The notes under the pieces are model-generated. The model did no database searches. It had not been told where the DNA came from and saw nothing but the letters and a program-made list of their open reading frames with translations. Below are positions 46,306 to 56,029 of a stretch of DNA of 64,000 nucleotides, one piece after another. Source of the DNA: Stieleria sp. JC731 (lineage in GTDB: Bacteria; Planctomycetota; Planctomycetia; Pirellulales; Pirellulaceae); the NCBI RefSeq assembly GCF_020966635.1, contig NZ_JAJKFQ010000011.1:186001-250000 (forward strand), in the 5' to 3' direction. Made by a program: the position numbers and the translations under genes. How positions within the stretch are numbered: the stretch's first letter is position 1; each line of letters starts with the position of its first letter.

Positions 46306-48126
46306 TTACGGCGTTTCAGCGGCGTCCTTTTCGGTGGCAGGCTGCTGCGTCGTCGGCAACGTCATTCGGAAGCAGCAGCCGGCACCGGTGGGGGAATCAA
46401 CGATAGTCAAATCACCGCCGTGTTCTTTCAGGATTTTTGCGCTGACGGGTAGTCCCAGCCCCGTTCCTCGGGCACCTTTTTTAGACTCGAACAGCGAAAA
46501 CACTTTTTGGCGATCGTCTTCCGCGATGCCGGGGCCGTTGTCGACGACATCGACGATCCAACCCAAGTTGGGGTCGTAGTTCGACATCACCGCGACTTTG
46601 CCTTGTAGCTCATCGTCGTCCGAGGGAGCGTCGGACTGTTTTTGTTGCTCTTTGACCGCATCGATCGCGTTGGTCACTAGATTCAAGATCGCTTGGTGCA
46701 GAGCATCAGGATCAAAGAAGGCTTCCGGCAACTCCTCGGCTAAGAACGTTTCCAGCAGGACATCGGATTCTTTGGCGCGAGTTTGCATCAGCTCGGCGAC
46801 ATCCTGGATCGTTTCGTTTAGGTCTGCTTCGACTTTTTGCGGCTCCCGTTCTTTTGAGAACGTCAGCATGTCGAGGACTAGATTCGAAATGCGATCTTGG
46901 TTCCGGTCGACGATCGTCCAGCCACGTTTAACGGCGTCCGTGTCCTCGTGCTTGAGACCGGATTCGATCAGAAAGCTTCCGCCACGAATGCCTTGCAAGA
47001 TGTTTTTGACATGGTGTGAAAGCGTCGCGATCGCTTGTCCCATCGCGGCGAGACGTTCACTTTGTAGCAACGCGGAATAGTAAAAAGTATCTTCGATCGC
47101 CAGCGCCGCTTGATGCCCAATCGCGGTGATCAACCGCAGGTGTTCATCGGTAAAACGGTGTGTGGTCCCACGGCGGACGATCTGGCCGGGTGAAGTGTAC
47201 GTGTCGATGTATAACGCACCGACAATGTCGTATCGTCCTTGCAGCGGAACACATAAGGCTTCACGAACGCCGCCTTGGACAATGGATGCGGCCGCGTCGA
47301 AACGCGCATCGTCACTGGCATCGCTTGTGCGGACGCCTTCGGCACGTTCCAAGACATAGTCTAAAATCGTGCTGCTGATGCTGATCGGGGCTTCGTGCTT
47401 CTGGCCACCATCGGTTTGACGATCGCAACGTGCCGCAGGTCGCAGCTCGCTCGTTTCTGCATCACGCAACATGATGCAGCCGCGGTCCGCATCAACCCAG
47501 TCAAAAACCAATTGCAGGATCCGATCGAGCAGCTCGTCCAAATCATCTGTACGTCCAACCGCCAGGGCGGTCAGGTACATGACTTCCAGCGAACGGTCCG
47601 TGTCGGTGAGCGTGCTGATGGAACCTTCGATCGGGTCATCCGATTTATCCGAAACGGCAGTTTCAAAGGGCGGGGAAGCTTCCGCGACAACATCGGACGC
47701 CGAGTCGCTTCGGAACGGGATCACGCCTGGACGCGAAGTCGGGCGAACAAAAGAGGACACGATTCGGCTGGCATCGGCAGCACCACCATGTCGAACAATG
47801 TCGACTCCATGTGCCGCTTCGACCGCAGTCGGTTGTCCGGTCCCGGTAAAGATCAATAACGTGCCGCCGATTTCGATTCGGTCGCCGCTTGCCAGCCTTT
47901 GCTCGCCAACGGTGTGCCCGTTGACCTGCGTGCCGTTGCTGCTGTTTAAATCGATCAGTGTGCAAACGCCGTTGGACTCGATGCGAATTTCCGCGTGGTT
48001 CCGCGAGGCCTCGCCATCAAGCAATTGCACATCGTTATGCGTGTCACGCCCGATGCGCACGACGGGCCCTGCAAGCACAAAATGCTTTCCCTGGTCACGA
48101 CCTCGGACGACGTATAAAGATGCCAT
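46306..48126 (-). CDS. Hybrid sensor: FHA-GAF-histidine kinase
   Basis: A 606-residue cytoplasmic signalling protein with no membrane helices. An N-terminal FHA domain (about 22-95: VRIGRDTHNDVQLLD, SRNHAEI, LNSSNGTQVNG) should bind phosphothreonine peptides. A linker leads to a GAF domain (about 180-345), then the kinase: phosphoacceptor H371 or H372 (ATLSHHVKNILQGIRGG), N-box (LNLVTNAIDAVKEQ), G1 (VVDNGPGIAEDD) and G2 (GARGTGLGLPVSAKIL). It suggests input from a Ser/Thr kinase into a two-component pathway. No response regulator lies next to it. Confidence 0.92.
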   Translation of the reverse strand: MASLYVVRGRDQGKHFVLAGPVVRIGRDTHNDVQLLDGEASRNHAEIRIESNGVCTLIDLNSSNGTQVNGHTVGEQRLASGDRIEIGGTLLIFTGTGQPTAVEAAHGVDIVRHGGAADASRIVSSFVRPTSRPGVIPFRSDSASDVVAEASPPFETAVSDKSDDPIEGSISTLTDTDRSLEVMYLTALAVGRTDDLDELLDRILQLVFDWVDADRGCIMLRDAETSELRPAARCDRQTDGGQKHEAPISISSTILDYVLERAEGVRTSDASDDARFDAAASIVQGGVREALCVPLQGRYDIVGALYIDTYTSPGQIVRRGTTHRFTDEHLRLITAIGHQAALAIEDTFYYSALLQSERLAAMGQAIATLSHHVKNILQGIRGGSFLIESGLKHEDTDAVKRGWTIVDRNQDRISNLVLDMLTFSKEREPQKVEADLNETIQDVAELMQTRAKESDVLLETFLAEELPEAFFDPDALHQAILNLVTNAIDAVKEQQKQSDAPSDDDELQGKVAVMSNYDPNLGWIVDVVDNGPGIAEDDRQKVFSLFESKKGARGTGLGLPVSAKILKEHGGDLTIVDSPTGAGCCFRMTLPTTQQPATEKDAAETP

Positions 48127-48541
48127 GCCTCAAAAGATAAACATCTGGGTAGCTTTGCTTAACCCCGCTTGCACAAATGCGAGGCAGATTGCGGCGAGGG
48201 AGAGAGGTTCGACACCAGTCTCGCTGCGTTGGGCCACAATTTACCGGAGAACATTTTAATGGGCCACAAGGTCAGGGGGGATCAGGTTGGCAGCCAGGAG
48301 TGGTTTGTATCAGCGACCACCATGATAGATCGAACGCAATCGCCCCGTTTGTCCGCTTGCCACATCGATTTGACCGCCCGCGATGAAGGTCTGCAAATAA
48401 GTCCTGCGAATGGCTTGAAAAGAGTTGTGAAGTTTCGTGGCGGCACATGCGCCAACGTTGGGCGGACAATTTACAATAGACCACCGTTGGCCAGATGCCC
48501 ACGTATTTCCATCCGCTGTAAATCCGCTTTAGGAGAACCGA
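48127..48541. promoter_or_regulatory. Divergent region between the FHA kinase and MoxR genes
   Basis: About 415 bp with no convincing gene; a minus-strand and a plus-strand frame cross it but lack family similarity. It should hold both promoters. A strong ribosome-binding site (AGGAG, 7 bp before the ATG) precedes the MoxR gene. Confidence 0.4.
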
Positions 48542-49588
48542 ATGGTTCAGCCGCCACCGCTCGAACAAAACCCTTCGCAACCGGAACCCAATGACGCCGA
48601 ACTGGCGTCCGAATTGGTCAAGTCTTGTAAAGCGATTCGGGACCAAGTCGCACGTGTGGTCGTCGGGCAAAACGAAGTTGTCGAGCAGTTGTTGATCGCG
48701 ATTCTGTCGCGAGGCCATTGTCTACTCGAAGGCGTACCGGGTTTGGCAAAGACCCTGATGATCCGCACGCTAGCACAGTCGATGCATTTGGATTTTCATC
48801 GAATCCAGTTTACGCCTGACTTGATGCCCGGTGACATCACCGGCACGGACATCATCCAAGAAGACCCCGAAACTGGACGCCGAAAACTTCTTTTCGAGCG
48901 TGGACCGATCTTCACGCAAATGCTGTTGGCAGACGAAATCAACCGCACGCCACCAAAAACACAGGCGGCTCTGTTGGAAGCGATGCAGGAGCACGAAGTG
49001 ACGGCCGGCGGAAAAACCTATTCGCTGACCGAGCCGTTCTTTGTGCTCGCGACGCAGAACCCGATCGAACAGGAAGGCACGTATCCCCTGCCCGAAGCAC
49101 AGCGTGACCGCTTCCTTTTTCATGTCGTCGTGGACTATCCGACTCGGGACGAAGAAGCCGAGATCGTAGATCGAACCACGTCAACGTTTGATGCCGAAGT
49201 CAAGGCTGTGGTAACGGGAGAGCAGATCGTCGCGTTCCAGCGAACCGTTCGCCGCGTTCCCCTGCCCCCCCACGTCAAAGACTGGGTATTAGATGCCGTC
49301 CGCGCTGTCCGCCCATCTGATCCGCAGTGTGCTTCTTGGGCAAAAGACCTTGTCGAATGGGGGCCAGGCCCTCGGGCAAGCCAGCAACTTGTCTTGGCTG
49401 CCAAGTCGCGTGCGCTCATGCACGGACGCCCGCAGGTGACGATCGAAGACGTTCAAACATTAGCGTTGCCGGTTCTAAGACACCGCATCGTTCCGACATT
49501 TACGGCCGAAGCGGATGGTATTACCTGTGACGATTTGATCCGCAGGTTGATCAAAGATCTGTCGCCAAAGAAAGCTTCGGCTCTTTGA
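48542..49588 (+). CDS. MoxR-family AAA+ ATPase
   Basis: Chaperone-like ATPase, usually acting with von Willebrand factor-A proteins to mature enzymes or regulate stress. It has 348 residues with Walker A (GVPGLAKT, 64-71), Walker B ([12 protein letters not shown]131-E132), sensor 1 ([20 protein letters not shown]) and the MoxR block [16 protein letters not shown]. The usual downstream DUF58/vWA genes are missing: a terminator follows at once and the next gene is convergent. Its partner must lie elsewhere. Confidence 0.94.
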   Translation: MVQPPPLEQNPSQPEPNDAELASELVKSCKAIRDQVARVVVGQNEVVEQLLIAILSRGHCLLEGVPGLAKTLMIRTLAQSMHLDFHRIQFTPDLMPGDITGTDIIQEDPETGRRKLLFERGPIFTQMLLADEINRTPPKTQAALLEAMQEHEVTAGGKTYSLTEPFFVLATQNPIEQEGTYPLPEAQRDRFLFHVVVDYPTRDEEAEIVDRTTSTFDAEVKAVVTGEQIVAFQRTVRRVPLPPHVKDWVLDAVRAVRPSDPQCASWAKDLVEWGPGPRASQQLVLAAKSRALMHGRPQVTIEDVQTLALPVLRHRIVPTFTAEADGITCDDLIRRLIKDLSPKKASAL

Positions 49589-49598
49589 GTCAGTCAAC

Positions 49599-49633
49599 AA
49601 AAAACGCCCGTCATTGAATCTGACGGGCGTTTC
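49599..49633. terminator. Bidirectional rho-independent terminator
   Basis: The stem AAACGCCCGTCA / TGACGGGCGTTT with flanking A and T runs lies between the convergent MoxR and DUF11 protein genes and can serve both. Confidence 0.87.
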
Positions 49634-49681
49634 TTGAAGCTATTTAGCTAGCCGAGTAGCAGGCTTTAGCGTTTGCGAAGG

Positions 49682-52600
49682 CTATCGATCGGCGTAAACC
49701 ATCGTGCTTTCTTCTTTGGCCACCTGAACGGCCGACTGATCGCTGGCAACGATCGCTTTGATCAGGTGACGTCCGGGGGCACCGCCTTTGACTTTGAGTT
49801 GGTAAACAACTTCGTCATTCGCTTTGAGCAACGCTCGCGGTGCGAATGTGATCACGCCGTTACCTTGGCTGGTGAAGTCACCCTGTTCGGCAATCTGCAT
49901 TTGCGGCGGCAGCTGAACAGCGACGTTGACGTTGTTGTCGTCTCGCGATCCGGTGTTGGTCACGCGAATTTCGTACGTGGTGACTCCGCCGACTTCGATC
50001 GGATCCGCCGTGTCGGCGATCGAGAACGTCAGCTCGGCAAGCGAGTCGACGACGACTTGTGATTCGGCCACGGTTTGCTGTCCGAGGTCCGCACGAGCTT
50101 CGCTGCGTAGGACTCGGTTTCCTTCTTCGACCGGCAGCAATGTGACTTCGACTTTGCCCCATTCGCCAGCAGGAAGTTTTTCAAGTGACCAGAACACCGC
50201 GTGGCGTGCCGGGTCGTATTGGCCTTCGTAGTTCGTTTTGACAAACGTGAATCCACGATCCAGTTGCATGCTCAAGTCAACGTTGTCCGCGGGCGCGGTT
50301 CCAACATTGTCGATTCGCAATTCGTACGTCGCTTGGCGTTCCAAGTAACGTCGCGACGGACCCGCCAGCGACAGTTGCAAGTCTGGTGCGATGACGTTGA
50401 CCGCGACCGTGTGTGTCGTCTCCAATCCGTCGTCGCCTTTGACGCGGATCGTGTTCTGAATCATGCCGGCTTTGACAGCCTTCATGCGAAGAATTTGTCG
50501 ACGAACTTCACCCGGACGAAGCGCTCCGATCATGTTGTCGAGCTGCTTACCAGCTGGGTGGCTTAAACCTTCCGGTACGTCTTCTTGCAGCAGCACGCCG
50601 GTCGCTTCACCGCTACCTGGGTTGCTGACTTCGAGTTCAATTTCGAGCTGTTGTCCGATCAGTACTTCTTCAGGTGCACGTTGGATGACCTTCAGTTCCG
50701 GACGTGTGCTAACGGTGCGAACGCCTGCGGCCGCTTGGAACGCGACTCTCGCAACGCTACCGAGTTCACCTTCCTGTTGTGGAGTCAACTGAAGCGTAAT
50801 CGTGCGTTCTTGTCCTGCTTCCAAATCACCGAGTTCCCAGTACAGCTCGGGCTGATATTTCGGGCTAGGTGTGGGTGTCGCATCGGTTAGGACGGTGCCC
50901 GTCGGAACTTGGTCAAACACTTGGACATTCAATGCTTTGGCATTTCCGACATTGCGGACCGTGATCACGAATGACGCTGGCTTACCAACTTTGACTTCCT
51001 GTGGGGCCCGTTTTTCAATGACGACCGACGGAGCTTGTGGTCCGTCCAGATTGCGCCCGCCAGGAGAGGCCATCGTCGCGCCGGAGACATTCTGCGCCAT
51101 GTCCTGCTGACGTTTGAAGCCTGCGGGATGATAAACCGAACTGTTCGCTGGATTGGTCGACGGCAATGGCGGCAACGGTTGTGCGTTCGCATAGCCAGAC
51201 GGCATTTCTGATGGCATCGAACTGCCACCAATCGTCGCCGTTTGCGGTGTGCTCATCCGCATATTGGGAGCATCGAAGCCATTCGATGCCGCATTGTTTT
51301 GCATCGGCATTCCCTGGCTTGGGGAGCCTTGCAATGAAGGGTTCTGTGGATTGATGTCACCCATGCCATAGGACATTGGTGATTGGCCCGCAGCGGCGCC
51401 GTTGTTTGGTTGCTCGGCTGAAAAGCCTTGTCCTGGGGAGCTTGGGTTCGGGTAACCTTGGGCCGGCAACGCAAAATCGGGTGTGGCTGTCGATCGTGGT
51501 GATGCCATCGCGTTGGCCGGTGGCATGTTACCAGCAGGGAGGCCTTCGGAAGGAATTTCGAATTGTCCCGCGGTTTGTGCGTATTCGACATCGCTACCAT
51601 CGGTGCCGCCGACGATTTTCGGTGCCGATGCAAATCCGATCGTTGCAGACGAAGCATGGTTCTGCTGCGAATTCATCGCGGGGTTGAAGCCAGAGTCGCG
51701 ATTGATACGAATTGTGCTTGCGGGGGCTTCGGCAAGGCGGATCGCTTGATTTTCGTTGCCGGGCAGGACCGGTGCCAGCATCGACGATGGTTGTGCCGAG
51801 GCCGCGTTCGCGGTATCAGCCAATCCAGGTGTTTCGATAGGTGCAAAGTCCGCTTCGTTGTGATACTCGGACCCGCCGTAGCCATTCATCGAGGCGGGGG
51901 AATCAAAGCCCTGATTTGAATCGTTTGGTATTCCGGTGTTGCTGATCGTTCCCGCGTATTTCGGGCTTCCTGCGAACGCAGTATCGGTGGCTGGTCCGCC
52001 GGAACGCAAGTCGTTGACTGGCTGTTGCGATGGATCGACGTTGGGAGCAGCTTGCGCGTTAGGCGTGTCAGCGATTTGAATCGAAGACATCCGTGCTTGG
52101 CCGAGCATGCCGACGGCAAAGCCTGGGCCTTGACCGGCATCGGCGGAAGCCGCATCACCTTCGTTGTCGTACTCCACTGGCGGAGCTTGCAAGCGCGCGT
52201 CTGCAAACTGTGGTGCAGGCGGTACGTTGCTTGAATCCATCGGTGGGACTTCATCAAACGAAGGTAGCTCCATCGTCGGTCCAGAAGACATCGATGGGGC
52301 TGACGCAGATGATGACGGCAGCTCGTTCGGCAATCCCATCACGCTCGATGGGCCGGCCGATTGAACCGTTTCGGTGTGCTGCACCAAGCGGACGGAGCGA
52401 TCGTTTCCAGGATCCTGATCGTCAGCACTAAACGGTTTTAGCGCTGAAGCTTCATCCGGGTCCGCACTGACCAGTTGCTGTGAATCGGCGAAGTTATTGG
52501 AATCGGACTGATTTTCATCCGATGCGAGATCCGATAACCCAACCGGCATCACTGGTTTAGCTGGGGGGATGCTTTCTTCGGTCCACGCCGATTCTGTAGC

Positions 52601-52693
52601 CGCGAGTTTCTCTTTTTGCGATTGGGCAGCCATAATGGCTCCCGTCAAAATCGTCACTACACCTGCGGCGAGTCGAACGCCAAACGCTTTCAT
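49682..52693 (-). CDS. Large exported protein with four DUF11-type repeats
   Basis: A 1003-residue surface or periplasmic protein. The signal peptide is at 1-23 (VRLAAGVVTILTGAIMAAQS). Residues about 25-545 are low-complexity, rich in Pro, Ser, Asn, Met and Ala, probably disordered. Four DUF11/CARDB-like Ig folds follow (starting about 558, 668, 774 and 889), each with a start like APQEVKVGKPASFVITVRNVG and a VPTGTVL- or VPEGLSH-type middle. Such repeats occur in cell-surface and envelope-structure proteins of planctomycetes. A structural or adhesive role is plausible but unproven. Confidence 0.85.
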   Translation of the reverse strand: MKAFGVRLAAGVVTILTGAIMAAQSQKEKLAATESAWTEESIPPAKPVMPVGLSDLASDENQSDSNNFADSQQLVSADPDEASALKPFSADDQDPGNDRSVRLVQHTETVQSAGPSSVMGLPNELPSSSASAPSMSSGPTMELPSFDEVPPMDSSNVPPAPQFADARLQAPPVEYDNEGDAASADAGQGPGFAVGMLGQARMSSIQIADTPNAQAAPNVDPSQQPVNDLRSGGPATDTAFAGSPKYAGTISNTGIPNDSNQGFDSPASMNGYGGSEYHNEADFAPIETPGLADTANAASAQPSSMLAPVLPGNENQAIRLAEAPASTIRINRDSGFNPAMNSQQNHASSATIGFASAPKIVGGTDGSDVEYAQTAGQFEIPSEGLPAGNMPPANAMASPRSTATPDFALPAQGYPNPSSPGQGFSAEQPNNGAAAGQSPMSYGMGDINPQNPSLQGSPSQGMPMQNNAASNGFDAPNMRMSTPQTATIGGSSMPSEMPSGYANAQPLPPLPSTNPANSSVYHPAGFKRQQDMAQNVSGATMASPGGRNLDGPQAPSVVIEKRAPQEVKVGKPASFVITVRNVGNAKALNVQVFDQVPTGTVLTDATPTPSPKYQPELYWELGDLEAGQERTITLQLTPQQEGELGSVARVAFQAAAGVRTVSTRPELKVIQRAPEEVLIGQQLEIELEVSNPGSGEATGVLLQEDVPEGLSHPAGKQLDNMIGALRPGEVRRQILRMKAVKAGMIQNTIRVKGDDGLETTHTVAVNVIAPDLQLSLAGPSRRYLERQATYELRIDNVGTAPADNVDLSMQLDRGFTFVKTNYEGQYDPARHAVFWSLEKLPAGEWGKVEVTLLPVEEGNRVLRSEARADLGQQTVAESQVVVDSLAELTFSIADTADPIEVGGVTTYEIRVTNTGSRDDNNVNVAVQLPPQMQIAEQGDFTSQGNGVITFAPRALLKANDEVVYQLKVKGGAPGRHLIKAIVASDQSAVQVAKEESTMVYADR

Positions 52694-53117
52694 GGGTCAC
52701 AATCCGTTGGTGAAAAAACCGTCCTGGTCCTTCTTGAAATGTTGGCTTAGCAAAAAGTCAGCTTAGATGGAAAGTGCGGTTGCTGGTCAACCGATCGCGT
52801 TTCCTGCAGGACTGCCGGTCGTGGGGCATGATTCTGGATCAATTACCGACTTCGAACTCGCGTTCTTCTGCCCATAACCAGCCGTGCAAGATCGTTGCAG
52901 CGAGGGAACTTTGGGGACGGGACCTCTGGGGCCGGGCAAGTGGTTGCTGATACAGATTGTTGGCGGTAGGGGAAAGTTGGAGCACAATGAGGGGTTGCAG
53001 TATTTGCAGAATACCCCGCTTGTGAGCTGCCATTCGTTTCGGTTCAGCGGGTTCCTTGCTATCATGTAGAGACCCTCCGCGGTTTTTGCCGCCCACTCCC
53101 TCCTCCTCCACAATCGC
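52694..53117. promoter_or_regulatory. Divergent region between the DUF11 protein and esterase genes
   Basis: About 420 bp with no convincing coding frame, no repeat element and no recognised RNA. It should carry promoters in both directions. Confidence 0.4.
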
Positions 53118-54047
53118 ATGAAAGTCGCACCGTCATTCCGGTGGCCTCTGCCACAGTTGTTGCTTTTCCTTGCAGCTCTGGTTTCCCTTCCCCAAGTTGG
53201 CTTTTCGCAAGGGAATGAGCCTGAGAGATATGAGCACGGGCCGGATTCCCAAATCCGTGACTCGGTTCCCCATGGCAAGGTCACTCAGCACGTGTGGCTT
53301 GAAAGCAAAGTGTTTCCAGGAACCAAGCGTCGCTACAGCGTTTATGTCCCCCAGCAATATGACGGCAAAACACAAGCAGCATTGATGGTGTTCCAGGACG
53401 GTCACGCATTTGAAGGCAAAACTGGCGATTTTCGTTTGCCGGTCGTATTTGACAATTTGATCGCGAGTGGCGAGATGCCCGTGACGATCGCTGTGATGAT
53501 CGACCCGGGATACCTCAGTGAGCTTCCGGAGACTCGCGGTTGGCGTCCTCGGCCTGAGAATCGGGCTGTCGAATACGATTCGATGAACGGTGATTACGCT
53601 GAATTTTTGTTGACCGAAATCTTGCCCGAAGTGGAAAAAGATTATGTCATCACAGACAACCCTGAACTTAGAGCCATTTGTGGGAACAGTTCGGGCGGGA
53701 TTTGTGCTTTTTCAGTCGCTTGGCATCGTCCCGATCAATTTCGCAAGGTGCTCAGCCACATCGGCAGCTTTGTTAATATCCGGGGTGGTCACAACTACCC
53801 TGCCCTGATCCGCAAAACTGAAGCAAAGCCTCTGCGAGTCTTTTTGCAGGATGGCGAAAATGATTTGGATAATCAGCACGGAAATTGGCCGCTTGCCAAC
53901 AAACAGATGGCAAAAGCCCTTGAGTTCGCTGGCTACGACTACAAACTGGTATTCGGCACCGGAGCTCACAACGGAAATCATGGTGGTGCGATCTTCCCCG
54001 ATTCGCTGCGTTGGTTGTGGCGGGGATGGCAGGAACAGAAGCCCTAA
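53118..54047 (+). CDS. Secreted esterase, enterochelin-esterase-like alpha/beta hydrolase
   Basis: A 309-residue exported hydrolase. The signal peptide (about 1-30: LLLFLAALVSLPQVGFSQ) precedes an esterase-D/Fes-like domain with ALMVFQDGHAF, the nucleophile elbow GNSSGG (Ser about 191), acidic residues near DGENDLDN and the His in TGAHNGNHGG. Similar planctomycete proteins are annotated as putative esterases acting on plant or algal polysaccharide esters. Its stop codon overlaps the next ATG (TAATG), so the next gene is translationally coupled. Confidence 0.87.
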   Translation: MKVAPSFRWPLPQLLLFLAALVSLPQVGFSQGNEPERYEHGPDSQIRDSVPHGKVTQHVWLESKVFPGTKRRYSVYVPQQYDGKTQAALMVFQDGHAFEGKTGDFRLPVVFDNLIASGEMPVTIAVMIDPGYLSELPETRGWRPRPENRAVEYDSMNGDYAEFLLTEILPEVEKDYVITDNPELRAICGNSSGGICAFSVAWHRPDQFRKVLSHIGSFVNIRGGHNYPALIRKTEAKPLRVFLQDGENDLDNQHGNWPLANKQMAKALEFAGYDYKLVFGTGAHNGNHGGAIFPDSLRWLWRGWQEQKP

Positions 54048-55309
54048 TGATACGACAAAACGATTTGGCCAGAACAGATTCAGAACTCGATTCGCCGCGG
54101 CTTCCCAGTGACTCGGTGGCTGGTGGCGAACGCGCGATTCCATCTGCCGTCGATGACGCATTGAACGAGGATGTCTCCTTCTCGGTTCCGTTCGTCCATC
54201 GTGTTAGAACGACGTTGGAACTTTCCGGTGACGACTTCGACGTCCTTTTGGATGTGCTGTCGCCAGGTGGAGCGGGGCCGGCGAAGGTCTTGTTGATTGC
54301 CGAACGCGCCGTCGCGACCTCGAGCGATCATGTTCAGGAGATCGCCGATCGCTTGGACGGAAGTCCCGAAGTCAGCTTGGTCGAACACGCGATGCTCCTC
54401 GAGGGTGGTGAAGCGATCAAGAACGGTTCCGACGGTGTCGAGGCGGTGCTTTCCAGGATCAACGACCATGATCTTGATCGCCGTAGCTATGTCATTGCCA
54501 TTGGCGGCGGCGCCTTTTTGGATGCGGTCGGCTATGCGACTGCGATCGCTCATCGTGGCATTCGGCTGGTCAGGATCCCGACCACCACATTGGCCCAAGG
54601 TGACAGTGGTGTCGGTGTTAAAAACGCCATCAATTATTTTGGCAAGAAGAACTGGGTCGGAACCTTTAGTGTCCCCTGGGCGGTCATCAATGACGCCGCG
54701 CTGCTTGAATCGCTATCCGATCGAGACTTCTACAGCGGTTTCAGTGAATCGGTCAAAGTTTCGTTGCTAAAGAGTCGCCAAGAATTCGACTGGCTATGTG
54801 AAAACGCAGAAGGAATTCGTGGTCGCGATATGGATATCGCCACGCGAGCGATCGCGGTCAGTTGCCGCTTGCACCTTCGACACATTACCGAAGGTGGCGA
54901 CCCGTTTGAGATGCTCGAAGCACGTCCGTTGGATTTCGGACATTGGTCGGCGCATAAGCTGGAACCGATCACGAATTACGAAATTCGTCACGGGGAAGCT
55001 GTCGGGATCGGTGTCGCAATCGACTGTTTCTACTCGCACCTCAAGCTTGGGTTTCCGCTCGGTGACGTGCGACGAACCTGTCGTTGTTTGTCGGCGATGG
55101 GGTTACCGCTTTGGCATGACTCGTTGTCGCCTCTGGATCGCTTGTTGGGAGGTCTCGAGGAGTTCCGTCAACATCTTGGCGGACGATTGACGATTACGAT
55201 GTTGCGTGGCGTTGGAGATAGCGTCAACGTTCACGAAATTGATACTACGGCGATGGCAAAGGCGATCGAGATGCTGCGTCAGGAAGTTGACGCATTGTCT
55301 GTTCGATGA
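54047..55309 (+). CDS. 3-dehydroquinate synthase-like sugar phosphate cyclase (EboD-like)
   Basis: A 420-residue member of the AroB superfamily: NAD-binding AIGGGAFLDAVGYATAIAHR, substrate loop PTTTLAQGDSGVGVKNAINY and metal ligands in SGFSESVK (Glu), FGHWSAH (His) and RHGEAVGIG (His). Against E. coli AroB, positions that contact the substrate differ: CRLHL where AroB has CELKA, and LDFGH where AroB has LNLGH. The AQGDSGVGVKN..FGKKN pattern resembles EboD-type proteins. I therefore doubt that it is the shikimate enzyme. The ATG at 54047 overlaps the esterase stop; a longer frame from 54011 lies in that gene. Confidence 0.8.
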   Translation: MIRQNDLARTDSELDSPRLPSDSVAGGERAIPSAVDDALNEDVSFSVPFVHRVRTTLELSGDDFDVLLDVLSPGGAGPAKVLLIAERAVATSSDHVQEIADRLDGSPEVSLVEHAMLLEGGEAIKNGSDGVEAVLSRINDHDLDRRSYVIAIGGGAFLDAVGYATAIAHRGIRLVRIPTTTLAQGDSGVGVKNAINYFGKKNWVGTFSVPWAVINDAALLESLSDRDFYSGFSESVKVSLLKSRQEFDWLCENAEGIRGRDMDIATRAIAVSCRLHLRHITEGGDPFEMLEARPLDFGHWSAHKLEPITNYEIRHGEAVGIGVAIDCFYSHLKLGFPLGDVRRTCRCLSAMGLPLWHDSLSPLDRLLGGLEEFRQHLGGRLTITMLRGVGDSVNVHEIDTTAMAKAIEMLRQEVDALSVR

Positions 55310-55352
55310 TCGGCCTGCCGATTGGTGGATAACTCGAGCCATCGAATCAGGG

Positions 55353-55916
55353 ATGCAAGACGAACATCGCAACGCGTATTTGATCGGCGTTCTCTTATTG
55401 GCGATGTGGCTGATTCGAATCGTGGACGCAACGATTCCCTACGATCTGAATGTTTGGGGATTGGTCCCGCGCACGCCTTCGGGGCTGCTTGGGATTTTGA
55501 CGATGCCGCTACTGCATGGAGGAATGGTTCATTTATTCCGCAACACAATCTCGCTGGCATTGTTGCTGTTCATCGTCAGTTGGACTCGTCGCAACCCGTG
55601 GCCCGTCATTGGGATGACGGCATTGTTTGGCGGTAGTTTGTTGTGGATGCTTGGTCGTCACGCGACGCACGTCGGTGCGAGCGGATTGGTGTTTGGATTG
55701 ATTGGCCTGCTGATTACCAGCGGATTTTTGCACAAGCGATTGGTCTCCGTTGCGGTCGCGATCGTTGTCGGCATCCTCTTCGGCGGCACATTGTTATGGG
55801 GAGTTTTGCCACTCGGTAACGGTGTGTCGTGGGATGGTCATCTCACTGGGTTGCTAGGTGGCATCGCCGCCGCATTCGCCGAGCATCGATTGGAGCAGCG
55901 AAAGGGAAAGAGGTGA
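55353..55916 (+). CDS. Rhomboid-family intramembrane serine protease
   Basis: Cleaves transmembrane substrates within the membrane. With the ATG at 55353 it has 187 residues and about six membrane helices. The family features are present: H60 and N64 (HLFRNTISL), catalytic S110 in THVGASGLVFGLIG, and catalytic H163 in WDGHLTGLLGG. The longer frame from 55206 overlaps the cyclase gene and adds non-family sequence. It lies 43 bp after the cyclase and probably belongs to the same transcript. The substrate is unknown. Confidence 0.87.
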   Translation: MQDEHRNAYLIGVLLLAMWLIRIVDATIPYDLNVWGLVPRTPSGLLGILTMPLLHGGMVHLFRNTISLALLLFIVSWTRRNPWPVIGMTALFGGSLLWMLGRHATHVGASGLVFGLIGLLITSGFLHKRLVSVAVAIVVGILFGGTLLWGVLPLGNGVSWDGHLTGLLGGIAAAFAEHRLEQRKGKR

Positions 55917-55959
55917 AGAGAGTGCGGAGGGGCGTCACGGATACAAAGAGAGAGAGACG

Positions 55960-56012
55960 TCACGGCGGAGCGTGACGGGTACAAAAGGAGTACCCATCAC
56001 GCTCCGCCGTGA
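55960..56012. repeat. Hairpin repeat flanking the transposase remnant, copy 1
   Basis: Arms TCACGGCGGAGCGTGACGGG(TAC) and (GTA)CCCATCACGCTCCGCCGTGA form a 23-bp nearly perfect inverted repeat around a 7-base loop. A second copy lies at 56822-56874 on the other side of the transposase remnant. A partial copy (GGCGTCACGGATACAAAG) lies just upstream. Confidence 0.9.
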
Positions 56013-56029
56013 TGCCAGCAACCGATTCG

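Noticed and set aside
48169-48594. 141-residue open frame on the plus strand upstream of the MoxR gene
   Set aside because: It overlaps the MoxR start in another frame, has no family features, and the MoxR gene has its own strong ribosome-binding site.
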